From: Pseudomonadota bacterium
Lineage (GTDB): Bacteria > Verrucomicrobiota > Verrucomicrobiia > Limisphaerales > SXTU01
Direction: 5' to 3'
DNA length: 64,000 nt
Assembly (NCBI GenBank): GCA_009922615.1
Contig: RFVF01000001.1
Coordinates: 62,001-126,000 of the forward strand
Below, piece by piece: positions 8,648-19,661 of this stretch. The notes below the pieces were generated by a model, which saw only the letters and a program-made list of their open reading frames with translations, searched no databases and was not told where the DNA came from. How positions within the stretch are numbered: the stretch's first letter is position 1; every line of letters starts with the position of its first letter. The position numbers were made by a program, and so were the translations under genes.

Positions 8648-9874
8648 ATGGCCGAATTGTTCCAAGCCATCGACCAATTCCCGGTCATCCTGAAGCACTG
8701 GCTCATGAGCCACGCGGCAGGTGTGTTGCCGGAATGGGTGCTGCCGCTCTTATCGGCCGCGCTCTCCATTACGCCCATTCTCGCGGTCTTCCCGCTACTC
8801 TTTGCCCTCACCACCGTTGTCGAGCGCAAGGGCCTTGGCCGTATCCAAAACCGAATCGGCCCCAACCGCGTCGGTATCCCGCTCACGGACATTCGCCTCT
8901 ACGGCTTCGGCCAGTTCATCGCCGACGGCATCAAGTCGCTCATCAAGGAAGATGTCGTCCCGCGTGCGGCGGACAAGGTCGTGCACTTCCTCGCCCCCAT
9001 CGCGCTGCTCATCCCCGTATTACTAACATACTCCGTGCTGCCGTTCGGCAAGAACATGGTTCCGCTCGACCTGCCGCAGACGGGATTGCTCTTCTTCTTC
9101 GCCGTCGGTGCGAGCACGGAACTCAGCGTGTTCATGGCCGGCTGGTCCAGCCGCAACAAGTATTCCCTCCTCGGTGCCATGCGGGCCATCGCGCAGATGG
9201 TCTCCTACGAAATCCCGCTCATCCTCTCGTCGTTGACCGTTGTGATGATGGCTGGGACGCTGTCGCTCACGGGCATCGTGGAGAACCAAGCCACCGTTCA
9301 CTTTGGCTTCCTCCACGACTGGCATCTCTTCACCCCGTGGGGCTTCGTGGGTTTCTGCCTGTTTCTCACCGCCGCCGCCGCCGAGGCGAACCGCACGCCG
9401 TTCGACCTCCCCGAGGCTGAGTCGGAAATCATCGCCGGCTACTTCACGGAATACTCCGGCTTCAAGTTTGCCATCTTCTTCCTCGCGGAATACCTCGGCC
9501 TCTTCGCCATGTGCGGGTTGGGCATTACGCTCTTCCTCGGCGGTTGGCTGCCACCGTTCAAATTCCTCGGCTTCATCCCGTCATGGTGCTGGTTCCTCGG
9601 CAAGTTGGTCGCGCTTATCCTGCTGTTCATCTGGCTGCGCGGCACGCTGCCCCGCCTGCGCACCGATCAGCTGATGGGCTTTGCGTGGAAATTCCTGCTG
9701 CCGATGACGCTCATCAACCTCGTGGTCGCCGCGCTCTGGCACATGTCGGGTGGTGCAGTCCCTGTGCTCGTCCGCTGGGCGGTTGGGTTTGTCCTGCTCG
9801 CTGTTCCCTACTGGCTCCTCGGCCGCGGCTTCGAAGTCAAGTTCACCAAACGCGAATACCGCTTCGCCAACTAA
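8648..9874 (+). CDS. nuoH: NADH-quinone oxidoreductase subunit H
   Basis: This 408-residue polytopic subunit links the quinone site to the proton-pumping arm. Hallmarks are 'ERKGLGRIQNRIGPNRVG', 'ADGIKSLIKEDVVP', 'YEIPLILSSLTVVMMAGTLSL' in part, and 'NRTPFDLPEAESEIIAGYFTEYSG'. The length is on the long side for the family but shows no obvious fused domain. It starts 3 bp after nuoI and is followed by nuoJ after 19 bp. Confidence 0.98.
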   Translation: MAELFQAIDQFPVILKHWLMSHAAGVLPEWVLPLLSAALSITPILAVFPLLFALTTVVERKGLGRIQNRIGPNRVGIPLTDIRLYGFGQFIADGIKSLIKEDVVPRAADKVVHFLAPIALLIPVLLTYSVLPFGKNMVPLDLPQTGLLFFFAVGASTELSVFMAGWSSRNKYSLLGAMRAIAQMVSYEIPLILSSLTVVMMAGTLSLTGIVENQATVHFGFLHDWHLFTPWGFVGFCLFLTAAAAEANRTPFDLPEAESEIIAGYFTEYSGFKFAIFFLAEYLGLFAMCGLGITLFLGGWLPPFKFLGFIPSWCWFLGKLVALILLFIWLRGTLPRLRTDQLMGFAWKFLLPMTLINLVVAALWHMSGGAVPVLVRWAVGFVLLAVPYWLLGRGFEVKFTKREYRFAN

Positions 9875-9893
9875 TCGCTAAGCACTAATCCCT

Positions 9894-10391
9894 TTGACCT
9901 TCCCCTTCGCCATCATCGCAGGTTTGACCGTTGGCAGCGCCATCGCCGCAATGTCGCTGCGGAACATGGTGCATTGCGCGTTGAGCCTGGTGCTGACGTT
10001 TGCAGGGTTGGCCGGTCTTTACCTCCAGCTCAACGCCGAGTTCGTCGGCTTCACACAAATCCTCGTCTATGTCGGCGCGGTCTCGATTCTCATCGTCTTC
10101 GCCATCCTGCTTACCCGCAGCACGGAGCCGAAGGACGAACCAGCCACCGTCACCCCGTGGGTGGGCATCTCGGTGGCCGTCGGCGCGTTCCTCACGATGG
10201 CTCTCGCCGTTCTCGCCAGCCCCGTCGGCAAACGCCTCGCCGCTCCGGCCCCCGAAGTCTCCGTCAAGACGCTCGGCCAAAAGCTGATGACCGATTACGT
10301 GCTGCCACTGGAAGTCATGGCCTTGCTGCTCACGGCGGCGATGCTCGGCGCGGTCATCATCGCGATGAAGGACAAGGAGGGCCAGCGATGA
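9894..10391 (+). CDS. nuoJ: NADH-quinone oxidoreductase subunit J
   Basis: This 165-residue membrane subunit has five predicted helices. The family block 'FVGFTQILVYVGAVSILIVFAILLT' is clear. The best start is the TTG at 9894, since no ATG or GTG fits the N-terminus and homologous residues begin at once ('TFPFAIIAGLTVGSAIAAM'). The stop overlaps the nuoK ATG by 4 bp (ATGA). Confidence 0.95.
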   Translation: MTFPFAIIAGLTVGSAIAAMSLRNMVHCALSLVLTFAGLAGLYLQLNAEFVGFTQILVYVGAVSILIVFAILLTRSTEPKDEPATVTPWVGISVAVGAFLTMALAVLASPVGKRLAAPAPEVSVKTLGQKLMTDYVLPLEVMALLLTAAMLGAVIIAMKDKEGQR

Positions 10392-10699
10392 CCCAACTCT
10401 CCAGCTACCTCCTGGTCTCCGCGTTGCTCTTCTGCATCGGCCTCGCGGGCGCGCTCACGCGGCGCAACGCCATCATGGTGCTCATCGGCATTGAGCTGAT
10501 GCTCAACGCGGCCAACCTGAACTTCATCGCCTTCTGGCGCTTCAGCGAGAACCCCGAGACGATGACCGGCCTGATGTTTGCGCTGTTCAGCATCGCCATC
10601 GCCGCTGCCGAAGCCGCCGTCGGTCTTGCGCTCATCATCACGATTTACCGCCACTTCCGCACCGCGAACGTGGACAAAGTGGAGGAGATGAAGGGATGA
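10388..10699 (+). CDS. nuoK: NADH-quinone oxidoreductase subunit K
   Basis: This 103-residue membrane subunit has three helices and carries the conserved buried glutamates in 'MVLIGIELMLNAANLNF' and in the 'AEAAVGLALIITIYR' helix. The ORF track merges it into a longer frame opening at 9974; the real start is the ATG at 10388, which overlaps the nuoJ stop. Its own stop overlaps the ATG of the small ORF that follows. Confidence 0.95.
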   Translation: MTQLSSYLLVSALLFCIGLAGALTRRNAIMVLIGIELMLNAANLNFIAFWRFSENPETMTGLMFALFSIAIAAAEAAVGLALIITIYRHFRTANVDKVEEMKG

Positions 10700-11016
10700 G
10701 CGTGAAGAAAGAATCCCAACAGAATTACGAGCGCCTGAGTGCTGCCGTGAAGAAAACCGTGGTCGAATGGGACCCCATCGGAGTGTTGGCCGATGGGTCT
10801 TGGCCCGATGACGAATACGCACCCTACATTCCGTCCATCTGTTCGATTCTCATGCACTCGTCCGAGATTTCGACTCTTCAATCCAAGTTGAATGCAATTG
10901 TTGAATTGAACATGGGGTTACCGCCTCAGCATTCACGAAATGAAGTGTTTGCTGAGAAGCTTTGGAAACTGCGGGGACAATTGAGCATCGAGACCGCGTT
11001 GCCGCAGGCGAGTTGA
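10696..11016 (+). CDS. Small non-Nuo protein embedded in the nuo operon, possibly DUF1871-like
   Basis: This 106-residue soluble protein sits between nuoK and nuoL. Its ATG overlaps the nuoK stop by 4 bp and its stop is 1 bp before the nuoL ATG, so it is fully integrated into the operon. The central motif 'VEWDPIGVLADGSWPDDEY' resembles my memory of DUF1871-type proteins (W-D-P-hydrophobic-G followed by an acidic D-E-Y), but this is a weak resemblance. It has no transmembrane segment and no cofactor motif. Its base composition looks lower in GC than its neighbours, suggesting a late insertion. Function unknown. Confidence 0.75.
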   Translation: MSVKKESQQNYERLSAAVKKTVVEWDPIGVLADGSWPDDEYAPYIPSICSILMHSSEISTLQSKLNAIVELNMGLPPQHSRNEVFAEKLWKLRGQLSIETALPQAS

Positions 11017-11017
11017 C

Positions 11018-13104
<2,087 letters not shown>

Positions 13105-13108
<4 letters not shown>

Positions 13109-14511
13109 ACGGCCTGCCGCTCATCTCGATTCTGACCTTCCTGCCGCTGGTGGGGGCCGCGCTCGTCTTCGGCGTGGACCGCGAGCGCCGGCAGCTCGCG
13201 CGCGGTCTGACGCTGGCGGCCAACATCCTCGCCCTTGCGCTCGTTGCCGCGCTGTGGGTGAACACCAACCCGGGCGAAGGCGGAATGCAATTCACCGAGC
13301 GACACGTTTGGATTCCCTCGCTCGGCATCGAGTATCACGTCGGCCTAGACGGCCTCGGGCTGGTCATGCTGATGCTGGCCGCGCTCGTCATCCCGATGGC
13401 CGTGCTGGCCTCGGAGAAAATCAACGACAACGTCCCGCTTTACTGCGGCCTGTTCCTCTTCCTGCAAGGCGGGCTCTTCGGCGCGTTCACCGCGCTGAAC
13501 TTCTTCCACTGGTTCCTGTTCTGGGAACTCAGCCTCATTCCCGCGTTCTTCCTCATCAAGCTGTGGGGCACGAAGGCACTCGGCCCGGCGGTCGAGGCGA
13601 AGTTCGCGTGGCTCGGCTGGGGCGCGGGCAAGGCGTATCTGGTCCTCTTCATCGGTGCGCTGCTGGGCTTCGCGGTGAAGGTGCCGCTGTGGCCGTTCCA
13701 CACTTGGCTGCCGCTGACCTACTCGGAAGCGCCCACGCCCGTCTCGATGGCACTGACCGGCGTGATGTCGAAGCTCGGCGTGTATGGCTTCGTGCGGCTG
13801 CTGCTGCCCATCTTCCCCGAGCCGATGCATGCGCTGCTGACGCCGCTGCTCTGGCTGGCCGTGGCGACCATCGTCCTCTCCACCTTCGCCGCGTTCGCCC
13901 AGCGCGACCTCAAGCGCATCCTCGCCTACTCGTCCATTAACCACCTCGGCTACTGCCTGCTTGGCGTCTTCGCGGCCGCTAGCGCCACCGGGACGGCGCT
14001 CGACCGCACGGCGGCGCTCAATGGCGTGGTGCTCCAGATGTTTAACCACGGCATCACCGCGAGCCTGCTCTTCTGCTTCGTCGCCTTCCTTGAAGACCGC
14101 AGTAACGGCGCGCGCGGCCTGGAGGATTTCGGCGGGTTGCGGAAGGTCGCTCCGGTCTTCTGTGGGCTGATGGGCATCGCGCTGTTCTCCTCGTTGGGCT
14201 TGCCGGGCTTGAACGGCTTCATCGGCGAGTTCCTTATTTTCAAGGGTGTCTTCCCGCTCGTGCCGTGGGCGGCGGTGCTGGCGCTGCCGGGCCTGCTTGT
14301 CACCGCCATCTTCATTCTGACCGTCATCCAGAAGGTCTGGTGCGGCCCGCTCAACGAGAAGTGGGCGCGTCTGCCGGACCTGACCTACAATGAGGGCGCG
14401 GTGGTCTTCCCCGCGACGCTGCTGATGTTCGTGCTCGGCGTGTGGCCGCAGTTCATCATTGCCGTCATCAACCCGACGGTCGCGCACTGGGTGCGACAGT
14501 TGCCCTTCTGA
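13105..14511 (+). CDS. nuoM: NADH-quinone oxidoreductase subunit M, first copy
   Basis: This antiporter-like proton-pumping subunit is about 468 residues. The track gives GTG 13096, but the GTG at 13105 overlaps the nuoL stop as GTGA, like most junctions in this operon, and is the better start. Family motifs are 'NFFHWFLFWELSLIPAFFLIKLWG', 'LWPFHTWLPLTYSEAPTPVSM' in part, and 'DLKRILAYSSINHLGYCLLG'. It is one of two consecutive NuoM-type genes; this one ends 3 bp before the second. Confidence 0.95.
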
Positions 14512-14514
14512 GCC

Positions 14515-16011
14515 ATGCTCGCCTGGACCATTTACCTTTCCTTCGCCGGCGCTCTCGCGTGCCTGCTGATGCCGCGCGCCAACCCGCGCGCGACGCGGGC
14601 GGTGGCGCTGGGCACGGCGCTGGCCGGGCTGTTCTGCGCACTGGCGGGGGCACTCCAGTTCAAACCGATCAACGGGCTTGAAGTTGTCACCCACGTTCGG
14701 TGGATTCCCGCGCTGGGCATTGACTTCTCACTCGCGGCGGACGGCATCAGCGTGACGCTGGTGCTGCTCACGGGCATCGCGGCGGTGGCGGGCGTGCTCT
14801 TCTCGTGGAATGTCGAGCATCGCACCAACGAGTTCTTCGCCTTCTTCTTCGCGCTCATCGGCGGCGTGTATGGCGTGTTCCTCAGCCTCGACCTCTTCCT
14901 GCTCTTCGTGTTCTACGAGATCGCTATCGTCCCGAAATACTTCCTCATCGCCATCTGGGGTTCGACCCGGCGCGACTACGCGGCGATGAAGCTGGCGCTC
15001 TACTCGTTCATCGGCAGCGGCATGGTGCTGATTGGGATGCTGGCGGCTTATGCGGTGTCTGGCCTCGCCAGCTTCGACTTGCAGACGCTTGCGCAATTCT
15101 CCTTCACGCCAGAGTTCCAGCGCTGGGCGTTCCCGCTGGTGTTCGTCGGTTTCGCGATTCTCGCCGGCATGTGGCCCTTCCACACCTGGGCTCCGACCGG
15201 TCACTCCGCCGCGCCGACCGCCGCCTCGATGCTGCTGGCCGGCGTGGTGATGAAGCTCGGTGCCTACGGCTGCCTGCGCGTCGCGATGACGCTCTTCCCT
15301 GAGGGCCTCAAGATGTGGCAGCACGAACTCGCTGCGCTGGCCGTCACGGGCATTGTCTATGGTGCGCTCGTGGCGCTGGTGCAGAAGGACTTCAAGTTCG
15401 TCATCGGCTATTCGAGCGTGAGCCACATGGGCTTCGTGCTGCTGGGCTTGGCGGCGCTCAACATCGTCGGCTGGAGCGGGGCGGTGCTGCAAATGTTCTC
15501 CCATGGCATCATTGCGGGGCTGCTCTTCGGCGTCGTCGGCCGGATGGTCTATGACCGCGCGCACACGCGAGAGTTGGACAAGTTGGAGGGCATGGGGCTG
15601 ATGCGGGCGATACCCTTTGCCGCTGTGACTTTTGTCATCGCGGGCTTTGCCTCGATGGGCATGCCGGGCTTCAGCGGCTTCATTGCGGAGTTACAGGTGC
15701 TCATCGGTGCGTGGCAGGCGTTTCCGAAGCTCGCCATCCTCGCGGGCGTCGGCATCGTAGTCGGCGTGGTTTACACGCTCAAGACCACGGCCAAAGTCTT
15801 CTTCTCGGATAAAACGGAGGCTGCTGAATCTCACCATGACCATCATGCGCACGAGCTGGAACCCATTTCAGTCCAGGAACGACTCGGCGCGGCGTTGCTA
15901 ATCCTCTGCACCGTCATCGTGGGCCTGCACCCGCGGCTGCTGCTGGACCTCATCGTGCCGAGTTTCCAATCCCCGCTTTTCGACGGGCTGAGAAAGGCGG
16001 CGGGCCTGTGA
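14515..16011 (+). CDS. nuoM: NADH-quinone oxidoreductase subunit M, second copy
   Basis: This 498-residue protein is a second NuoM/antiporter-like subunit. It shows 'DLFLLFVFYEIAIVPKYFLIAIWG', 'MWPFHTWAPTGHSAAPTAASM' in part, 'DFKFVIGYSSVSHMGFVLLG' and 'GMPGFSGFIAELQVL'. It differs clearly from the first copy, so it is an old paralogue rather than a fresh tandem duplication. A short His-rich loop ('ESHHDHHAHELEP') lies near residue 440. Complexes with two NuoM-type subunits have been reported and are thought to pump extra protons. The GTG of nuoN overlaps the stop. Confidence 0.93.
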   Translation: MLAWTIYLSFAGALACLLMPRANPRATRAVALGTALAGLFCALAGALQFKPINGLEVVTHVRWIPALGIDFSLAADGISVTLVLLTGIAAVAGVLFSWNVEHRTNEFFAFFFALIGGVYGVFLSLDLFLLFVFYEIAIVPKYFLIAIWGSTRRDYAAMKLALYSFIGSGMVLIGMLAAYAVSGLASFDLQTLAQFSFTPEFQRWAFPLVFVGFAILAGMWPFHTWAPTGHSAAPTAASMLLAGVVMKLGAYGCLRVAMTLFPEGLKMWQHELAALAVTGIVYGALVALVQKDFKFVIGYSSVSHMGFVLLGLAALNIVGWSGAVLQMFSHGIIAGLLFGVVGRMVYDRAHTRELDKLEGMGLMRAIPFAAVTFVIAGFASMGMPGFSGFIAELQVLIGAWQAFPKLAILAGVGIVVGVVYTLKTTAKVFFSDKTEAAESHHDHHAHELEPISVQERLGAALLILCTVIVGLHPRLLLDLIVPSFQSPLFDGLRKAAGL

Positions 16012-17501
16012 ATACCACTGATTACTTCCAACTATTCTCCGCGCTCGCACCGGAAATCATCGTCGCGATCACAGCACTGCTGGTTCTCGCCGCTGATTTG
16101 CTTGGGCTGCAGGAGACCCCGCGCTCCTACCGCATGAGCATCGCGGCGGGGCTCACGACGGTTGGCTGCGCCGGGGCGGTGGCATGGATGTTCCTCAATC
16201 GGACAACCGGCAATTGGCACGGTGGAATGTTCGTCATCGACCCACTGAACGAAACCGTCAAGGCCGTCATCCTCCTGCTGACCGTGTTCACCGCGATGCT
16301 TTCGGTGGAGGCGAAGTTCACCCGGCATTGTGGGGAATACTTCGCGCTGCTGCTGCTCGCGACCGCTGGCATGATGTTCCTCGCCAGCACCGAGGACTTG
16401 CTGATGATTTTCGCCTCACTCGAACTGGTGAGCCTCTCGCTCTATGTCCTAGTTGCGTTCGACAAGTCCAGCCGGCAATCCGCCGAGGCGGCGCTGAAAT
16501 ACTTCCTTTTTGGCGGCATGAGTGCGGCTTTCCTGCTCTTTGGCTTCAGCCTGCTCTACGGCTTGACGGGCACGACGCACGTTCCGCGCATGGCGCACAA
16601 GCTGTTTACGCTCGGCGTGGACCCGCTCGGCACGGTTGCGTTGGTGATGGTCGTCGTTGGATTTGGGTTCAAGATTGCGGCGGTGCCGTTCCACCTCTGG
16701 GCTCCGGATGCCTATCAAGGTGCGCCGCTGCCGAGCTCGGCGTTCATCGCCAGCGGTTCGAAGGTCGCCAGCTTCTACGTCTTCGCCAAGGTGCTCCTCC
16801 TCGGCTTCAGCCAGCTTGGCTGGGGTAGTGACGACAGCGCCATGGGCGGGTGGATGCCGCTGCTGTCCATCGTGGCGGCGCTCTCGATGGTGCTGGGCAA
16901 CCTCGCGGCCATCCGCCAGACCAGCGTCCGTCGGCTGCTGGCTTACTCGGCCATCGCTCATGCAGGCTATATGCTGGTTGGCTTCCTCGCGCTGGGTGGT
17001 GAAGCGTTTGCCTCGCTGCTCTTCTACGTCACGACCTACGCGCTCACGACGGTCGGCACGTTCGGCGTGCTAGGGGTAGTCGAGGCACAGGTCGGAGGGG
17101 ATCAGCTCAAGGACTTCGCCGGTCTATCGCGTCGCGCGCCGGTGCTGGCCGCGTGCCTGATGGTATTCCTGCTGTCGCTCGCGGGCATCCCTCCGTTGGC
17201 CGGATTCTTCGGCAAGTTCTACCTCTTCGCCGCCGCGCTGAAGACGGAGGGGCAAAGCCTGCCCTTCCTCTGGCTCGTCATCCTCGGTGTCGCGATGAGT
17301 TGCGTCTCGCTTTACTACTACCTGCAAATTCTCAAGCAGGTGTTTGTCGTGGAGGCCGATGAGCGAGCCCGCCCGCTGGCCGTGCCGTTTCTCGCTCACG
17401 CCGTGGTCGTGCTGCTCGCGGCGGTCATCGTGTTGCTCGGTTGTGCGCCGACCTGGCTGCTGACGCCGTTGCAGGAAGCCATCGCCGAGCTGGGCTGGTA
17501 A
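16008..17501 (+). CDS. nuoN: NADH-quinone oxidoreductase subunit N
   Basis: This 497-residue antiporter-like subunit is the last gene of the nuo operon. Motifs include 'LLMIFASLELVSLSLYVLVAF', 'ALKYFLFGGMSAAFLLFG', 'VPFHLWAPDAYQGAPLPSSAFI' in part and 'RLLAYSAIAHAGYMLVGF'. It starts with GTG overlapping the second nuoM stop by 4 bp. No clear intrinsic terminator follows; the next gene starts 74 bp downstream behind an operator-like palindrome. Confidence 0.97.
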   Translation: MNTTDYFQLFSALAPEIIVAITALLVLAADLLGLQETPRSYRMSIAAGLTTVGCAGAVAWMFLNRTTGNWHGGMFVIDPLNETVKAVILLLTVFTAMLSVEAKFTRHCGEYFALLLLATAGMMFLASTEDLLMIFASLELVSLSLYVLVAFDKSSRQSAEAALKYFLFGGMSAAFLLFGFSLLYGLTGTTHVPRMAHKLFTLGVDPLGTVALVMVVVGFGFKIAAVPFHLWAPDAYQGAPLPSSAFIASGSKVASFYVFAKVLLLGFSQLGWGSDDSAMGGWMPLLSIVAALSMVLGNLAAIRQTSVRRLLAYSAIAHAGYMLVGFLALGGEAFASLLFYVTTYALTTVGTFGVLGVVEAQVGGDQLKDFAGLSRRAPVLAACLMVFLLSLAGIPPLAGFFGKFYLFAAALKTEGQSLPFLWLVILGVAMSCVSLYYYLQILKQVFVVEADERARPLAVPFLAHAVVVLLAAVIVLLGCAPTWLLTPLQEAIAELGW

Positions 17502-17552
17502 CGCATTCCCTTTCGCGCAGAAAATTTTGTGAGCTTCTGCTTGACGCATTAA

Positions 17553-17567
17553 CTCTGCAATGCAAAG
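17553..17567. promoter_or_regulatory. Operator-like near-palindrome upstream of the membrane protein / regulator pair
   Basis: The sequence ctctgcaatgcaaag is a 15-bp near-palindrome (arms CTYTGCA / TGCARAG). It lies 9 bp before the GTG at 17576. A TTGACG hexamer stands 11 bp upstream at 17541. A close second copy lies at 18599, just after the regulator gene. Both have the same offset from a TTGNNN hexamer and the same 'aactctgYaatgcaaa' core. I infer binding by the winged-helix regulator encoded in this operon. No good -10 box is visible at standard spacing. Confidence 0.45.
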
Positions 17568-17575
17568 CTTCCATC

Positions 17576-18220
17576 GTGCAACCGAACTGGGCTGAAGAAA
17601 ACCTTCAAGTCATCCGCACGCTGATGGAGCGCGCGGGGCTGTATCGGCGCGCTCTTGCGCCGGTGATGCTGGCTCTCGGTGTTCTCGGCGTGATTGGATG
17701 GGAAGTTGGAAAATGGTTCCGGATGGAATCGTTTGAATCCTTCACGACGCTGTGGTTCACGATTGCTGCCTTCGCGATCGCAATCGCCCTTCTAATCATC
17801 CGTAGGCAAGCGCTGAACTCTGTTGAGCCGTTTTGGACGGGGCCAACCAAGCGCGTCGCCTTTGCAATGTTGCCTCCGCTCACAGCGGGACTGATGCTTG
17901 TATTGGTTCAATTTGCTGCGCGTTCAAGCACGGGTTCCAGTGGCGGTTTGGAAATCGGATGGCCCTTGCTTTACGGATGTGCGCTTCATTCTGCGGGTCA
18001 GTTCATCTCGCGCGGAGTGCGACTGCTTGGCTGGGGGTTCATTTCCGCGTCCGTTGCACTTGCATACATTCAAATGCACATAGCCAGTGGGCTTGATGAG
18101 AAGGGCAAACTTCCCATTTGGGTTCAGCCGAACGCAATGATGGGCATGACCTTTGGGGGGCTTCACCTAGTCGCCGCTGCCTACCTCTACTTCACCGAAA
18201 AGCCGAATCCGACGCCGTGA
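17576..18220 (+). CDS. Integral membrane protein of unknown function, paired with a winged-helix regulator
   Basis: The track opens at 17441, inside nuoN; the GTG at 17576 ('VQPNWAEENLQVIRTLMERA') fits better, just downstream of the operator-like site. The product is about 214 residues with six or so hydrophobic segments after a short cytoplasmic N-terminal helix. No transporter or enzyme motif is visible. Its stop overlaps the start of the regulator gene by 4 bp (GTGA). In related genomes membrane proteins of this sort often precede small winged-helix regulators, from which a sensing or stress role might be guessed, but nothing in the sequence states a function. Confidence 0.75.
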   Translation: MQPNWAEENLQVIRTLMERAGLYRRALAPVMLALGVLGVIGWEVGKWFRMESFESFTTLWFTIAAFAIAIALLIIRRQALNSVEPFWTGPTKRVAFAMLPPLTAGLMLVLVQFAARSSTGSSGGLEIGWPLLYGCALHSAGQFISRGVRLLGWGFISASVALAYIQMHIASGLDEKGKLPIWVQPNAMMGMTFGGLHLVAAAYLYFTEKPNPTP

Positions 18221-18558
18221 ACGCCGAACCTTTTCTCCAGCTCGACCGCGTCATCCACGAGAAGGGACGTCTCGGCATCATGTCCGCCCTCGCCGCCGCG
18301 CCTGAGATGCCGTTCACCGAGTTGCGCGATCTGCTTCAGATGACCGACGGCAATCTCACCTCGCACATGAGGACGCTCCAAGAGGCTGGCTACGTCGCCG
18401 TCTCGAAGTCCTTCCATAACAACCGGCCGTTGACCACCATCTCGCTCACCAAGTCTGGCGAGAAAGCCTTCCGCAATTACGTCGCCCTCCTCGCCGAGAT
18501 CGTTGAGATCACTCGCGAGTTCGGCACTGTGCCCGCCAAAGTCCCCGCCACGAAATGA
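18217..18558 (+). CDS. Winged-helix transcriptional regulator (PF13601/MarR-ArsR-like)
   Basis: This 113-residue single-domain DNA-binding protein starts with GTG at 18217, coupled to the preceding membrane protein gene. It has the order helix ('LDRVIHEKGRLGIMSALAAA'), helix-turn-helix ('FTELRDLLQMTDGNLTSHMRTL') and wing ('YVAVSKSFHNNRPLTTISLT'), then a C-terminal helix, matching the small HTH_34-type winged-helix family. No metal or ligand site is visible. It most likely controls its own operon through the near-palindrome at 17553 and perhaps the copy at 18599. The track start at 18118 overlaps the upstream gene too far. Confidence 0.85.
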   Translation: MNAEPFLQLDRVIHEKGRLGIMSALAAAPEMPFTELRDLLQMTDGNLTSHMRTLQEAGYVAVSKSFHNNRPLTTISLTKSGEKAFRNYVALLAEIVEITREFGTVPAKVPATK

Positions 18559-18598
18559 ACTCCGCGTTTGAACGAAGTCTGGCGACTTTGGTCATGAA

Positions 18599-18630
18599 CT
18601 CTGTAATGCAAACCACAAGTCATTGCAGAG
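18599..18630. promoter_or_regulatory. Second copy of the operator-like palindrome, upstream of ispH
   Basis: ctctgtaatgcaaa (18599-18612) repeats the 17553 site with one change. It is followed at 18621-18630 by cattgcagag, the inverse of its first half, so the site is an extended inverted repeat. A TTGGTC hexamer stands about 11 bp upstream, as TTGACG does at the first copy. The site lies 40 bp after the regulator stop and 140 bp before ispH. It could control transcription toward ispH or be the remnant of a duplicated promoter. Confidence 0.4.
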
Positions 18631-18769
18631 CTTGGCTAACCAATGGAGAGCGGAGGCCCAAGTCCCCCGCCGCTGCCCACGCCCTTGTTGCGGAAGTGGG
18701 CGTCCGCGCTCCATCGCAGAACCTAGCCCCCTATTCCCCATTCCCCGTCACCCATCCCCTAACAAAGTT

Positions 18770-19648
18770 ATGAAACTCCTCCGCGCCTCCCATCTCGGCA
18801 TGTGTTTCGGTGTCCGCGACGCCATCGCCTACGCCACCGCTGAAGCCGCCTGTCAGCCGCTGACCATCCTCGGCGAGTTGGTCCACAACGAAACCGTCCT
18901 CGCCAGCCTGCGCGCTCGCGGCATCCGCTTCGCCCGCCAGCCGGACACGGGCGAGACCGACACCGTGATGGTCACCGCTCATGGCGCTTCTGAGGCCGCA
19001 AAGTCGCGCGCCCGCGAGCGCGGACTGCGCGTGCTGGAGGCCACCTGCCCACTCGTCCATGTCGCCCACCGCGCCGTGCTGATGCTTGTGCGCGAAGGCT
19101 TCCACCCCGTCATCATCGGCAAGTGCGACCACGTGGAGGTGCGCGGCCTCACTGAAGACCTCGCCGAGTGCGACATCGTGCTCACCGAGGCTGACGTGGC
19201 CGCGCTGCGCGAGCGCCCGCGCTTCGGCATCGCCGCGCAGACCACCCAGCCCATCGAGCGCGTGCGGCAACTCGTCGCGTTCATTCGCGCACGCTTTCCG
19301 CAGGCGGAAGTCCGCTTCGTGGACACCGTCTGCCAGCCCACCAAGCAGCGCCAGACCGCCGCCGAGGAACTCGCGCGCCAGTGCGATGTGGTCGTCGTCA
19401 TCGGTGGCGCGCACAGCAACAACACCCGCGAACTCGTCGCCACCTGCGCGCGCCACTGCCCGCGCGTGCATCATGTGCAAGGCCCCGACGACTTGCGCCC
19501 TGAGTGTTTCAGCCACGCGGAAACTGTCGGCCTCACCGCCGGCACCAGCACGCCGGACGCGACGATTGATGCGGTGGAGCAAGCACTGTGGCGCATCGCC
19601 AGCCAGCTCGAAAACCCCGTTGCTTCGACTGAGCCCTTGGCCGCTTAA
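18770..19648 (+). CDS. ispH: 4-hydroxy-3-methylbut-2-enyl diphosphate reductase
   Basis: IspH (LytB) makes IPP and DMAPP in the last step of the MEP isoprenoid pathway. From ATG 18770 the product has 292 residues with the three cluster cysteines: Cys12 ('LGMCFGVRDAI'), Cys93 ('EATCPLV') and Cys188 ('VDTVCQPTKQRQ'). Other family blocks are 'HGASEAAKSRARERG', 'VIGGAHSNNTREL' and 'LTAGTSTPDATIDAVE'. Details such as 'CFGV' and 'CQPTKQRQ' depart from the common 'CAGV' and 'CYATTNRQ', marking it as a divergent branch of the family. The track start at 18623 is too early. About 210 bp separates it from the regulator gene. Confidence 0.92.
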   Translation: MKLLRASHLGMCFGVRDAIAYATAEAACQPLTILGELVHNETVLASLRARGIRFARQPDTGETDTVMVTAHGASEAAKSRARERGLRVLEATCPLVHVAHRAVLMLVREGFHPVIIGKCDHVEVRGLTEDLAECDIVLTEADVAALRERPRFGIAAQTTQPIERVRQLVAFIRARFPQAEVRFVDTVCQPTKQRQTAAEELARQCDVVVVIGGAHSNNTRELVATCARHCPRVHHVQGPDDLRPECFSHAETVGLTAGTSTPDATIDAVEQALWRIASQLENPVASTEPLAA

Positions 19649-19661
19649 ACCACAACTCCCA

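Noticed and set aside
13345-14694. 449-residue minus-strand ORF opposite the first nuoM
   Set aside because: Low-complexity Gln/Glu/Arg shadow frame; no homology features.
14515-16011. Second NuoM as an Mrp-type antiporter subunit
   Set aside because: It is inside the nuo operon with overlapping junctions and no other mrp gene; NuoM is simpler, though a tree would settle it.
18555-18773. 72-residue ORF between the regulator and ispH
   Set aside because: It lies across the second operator-like site and the ispH start; the translation has no structure and the ATG lacks support.
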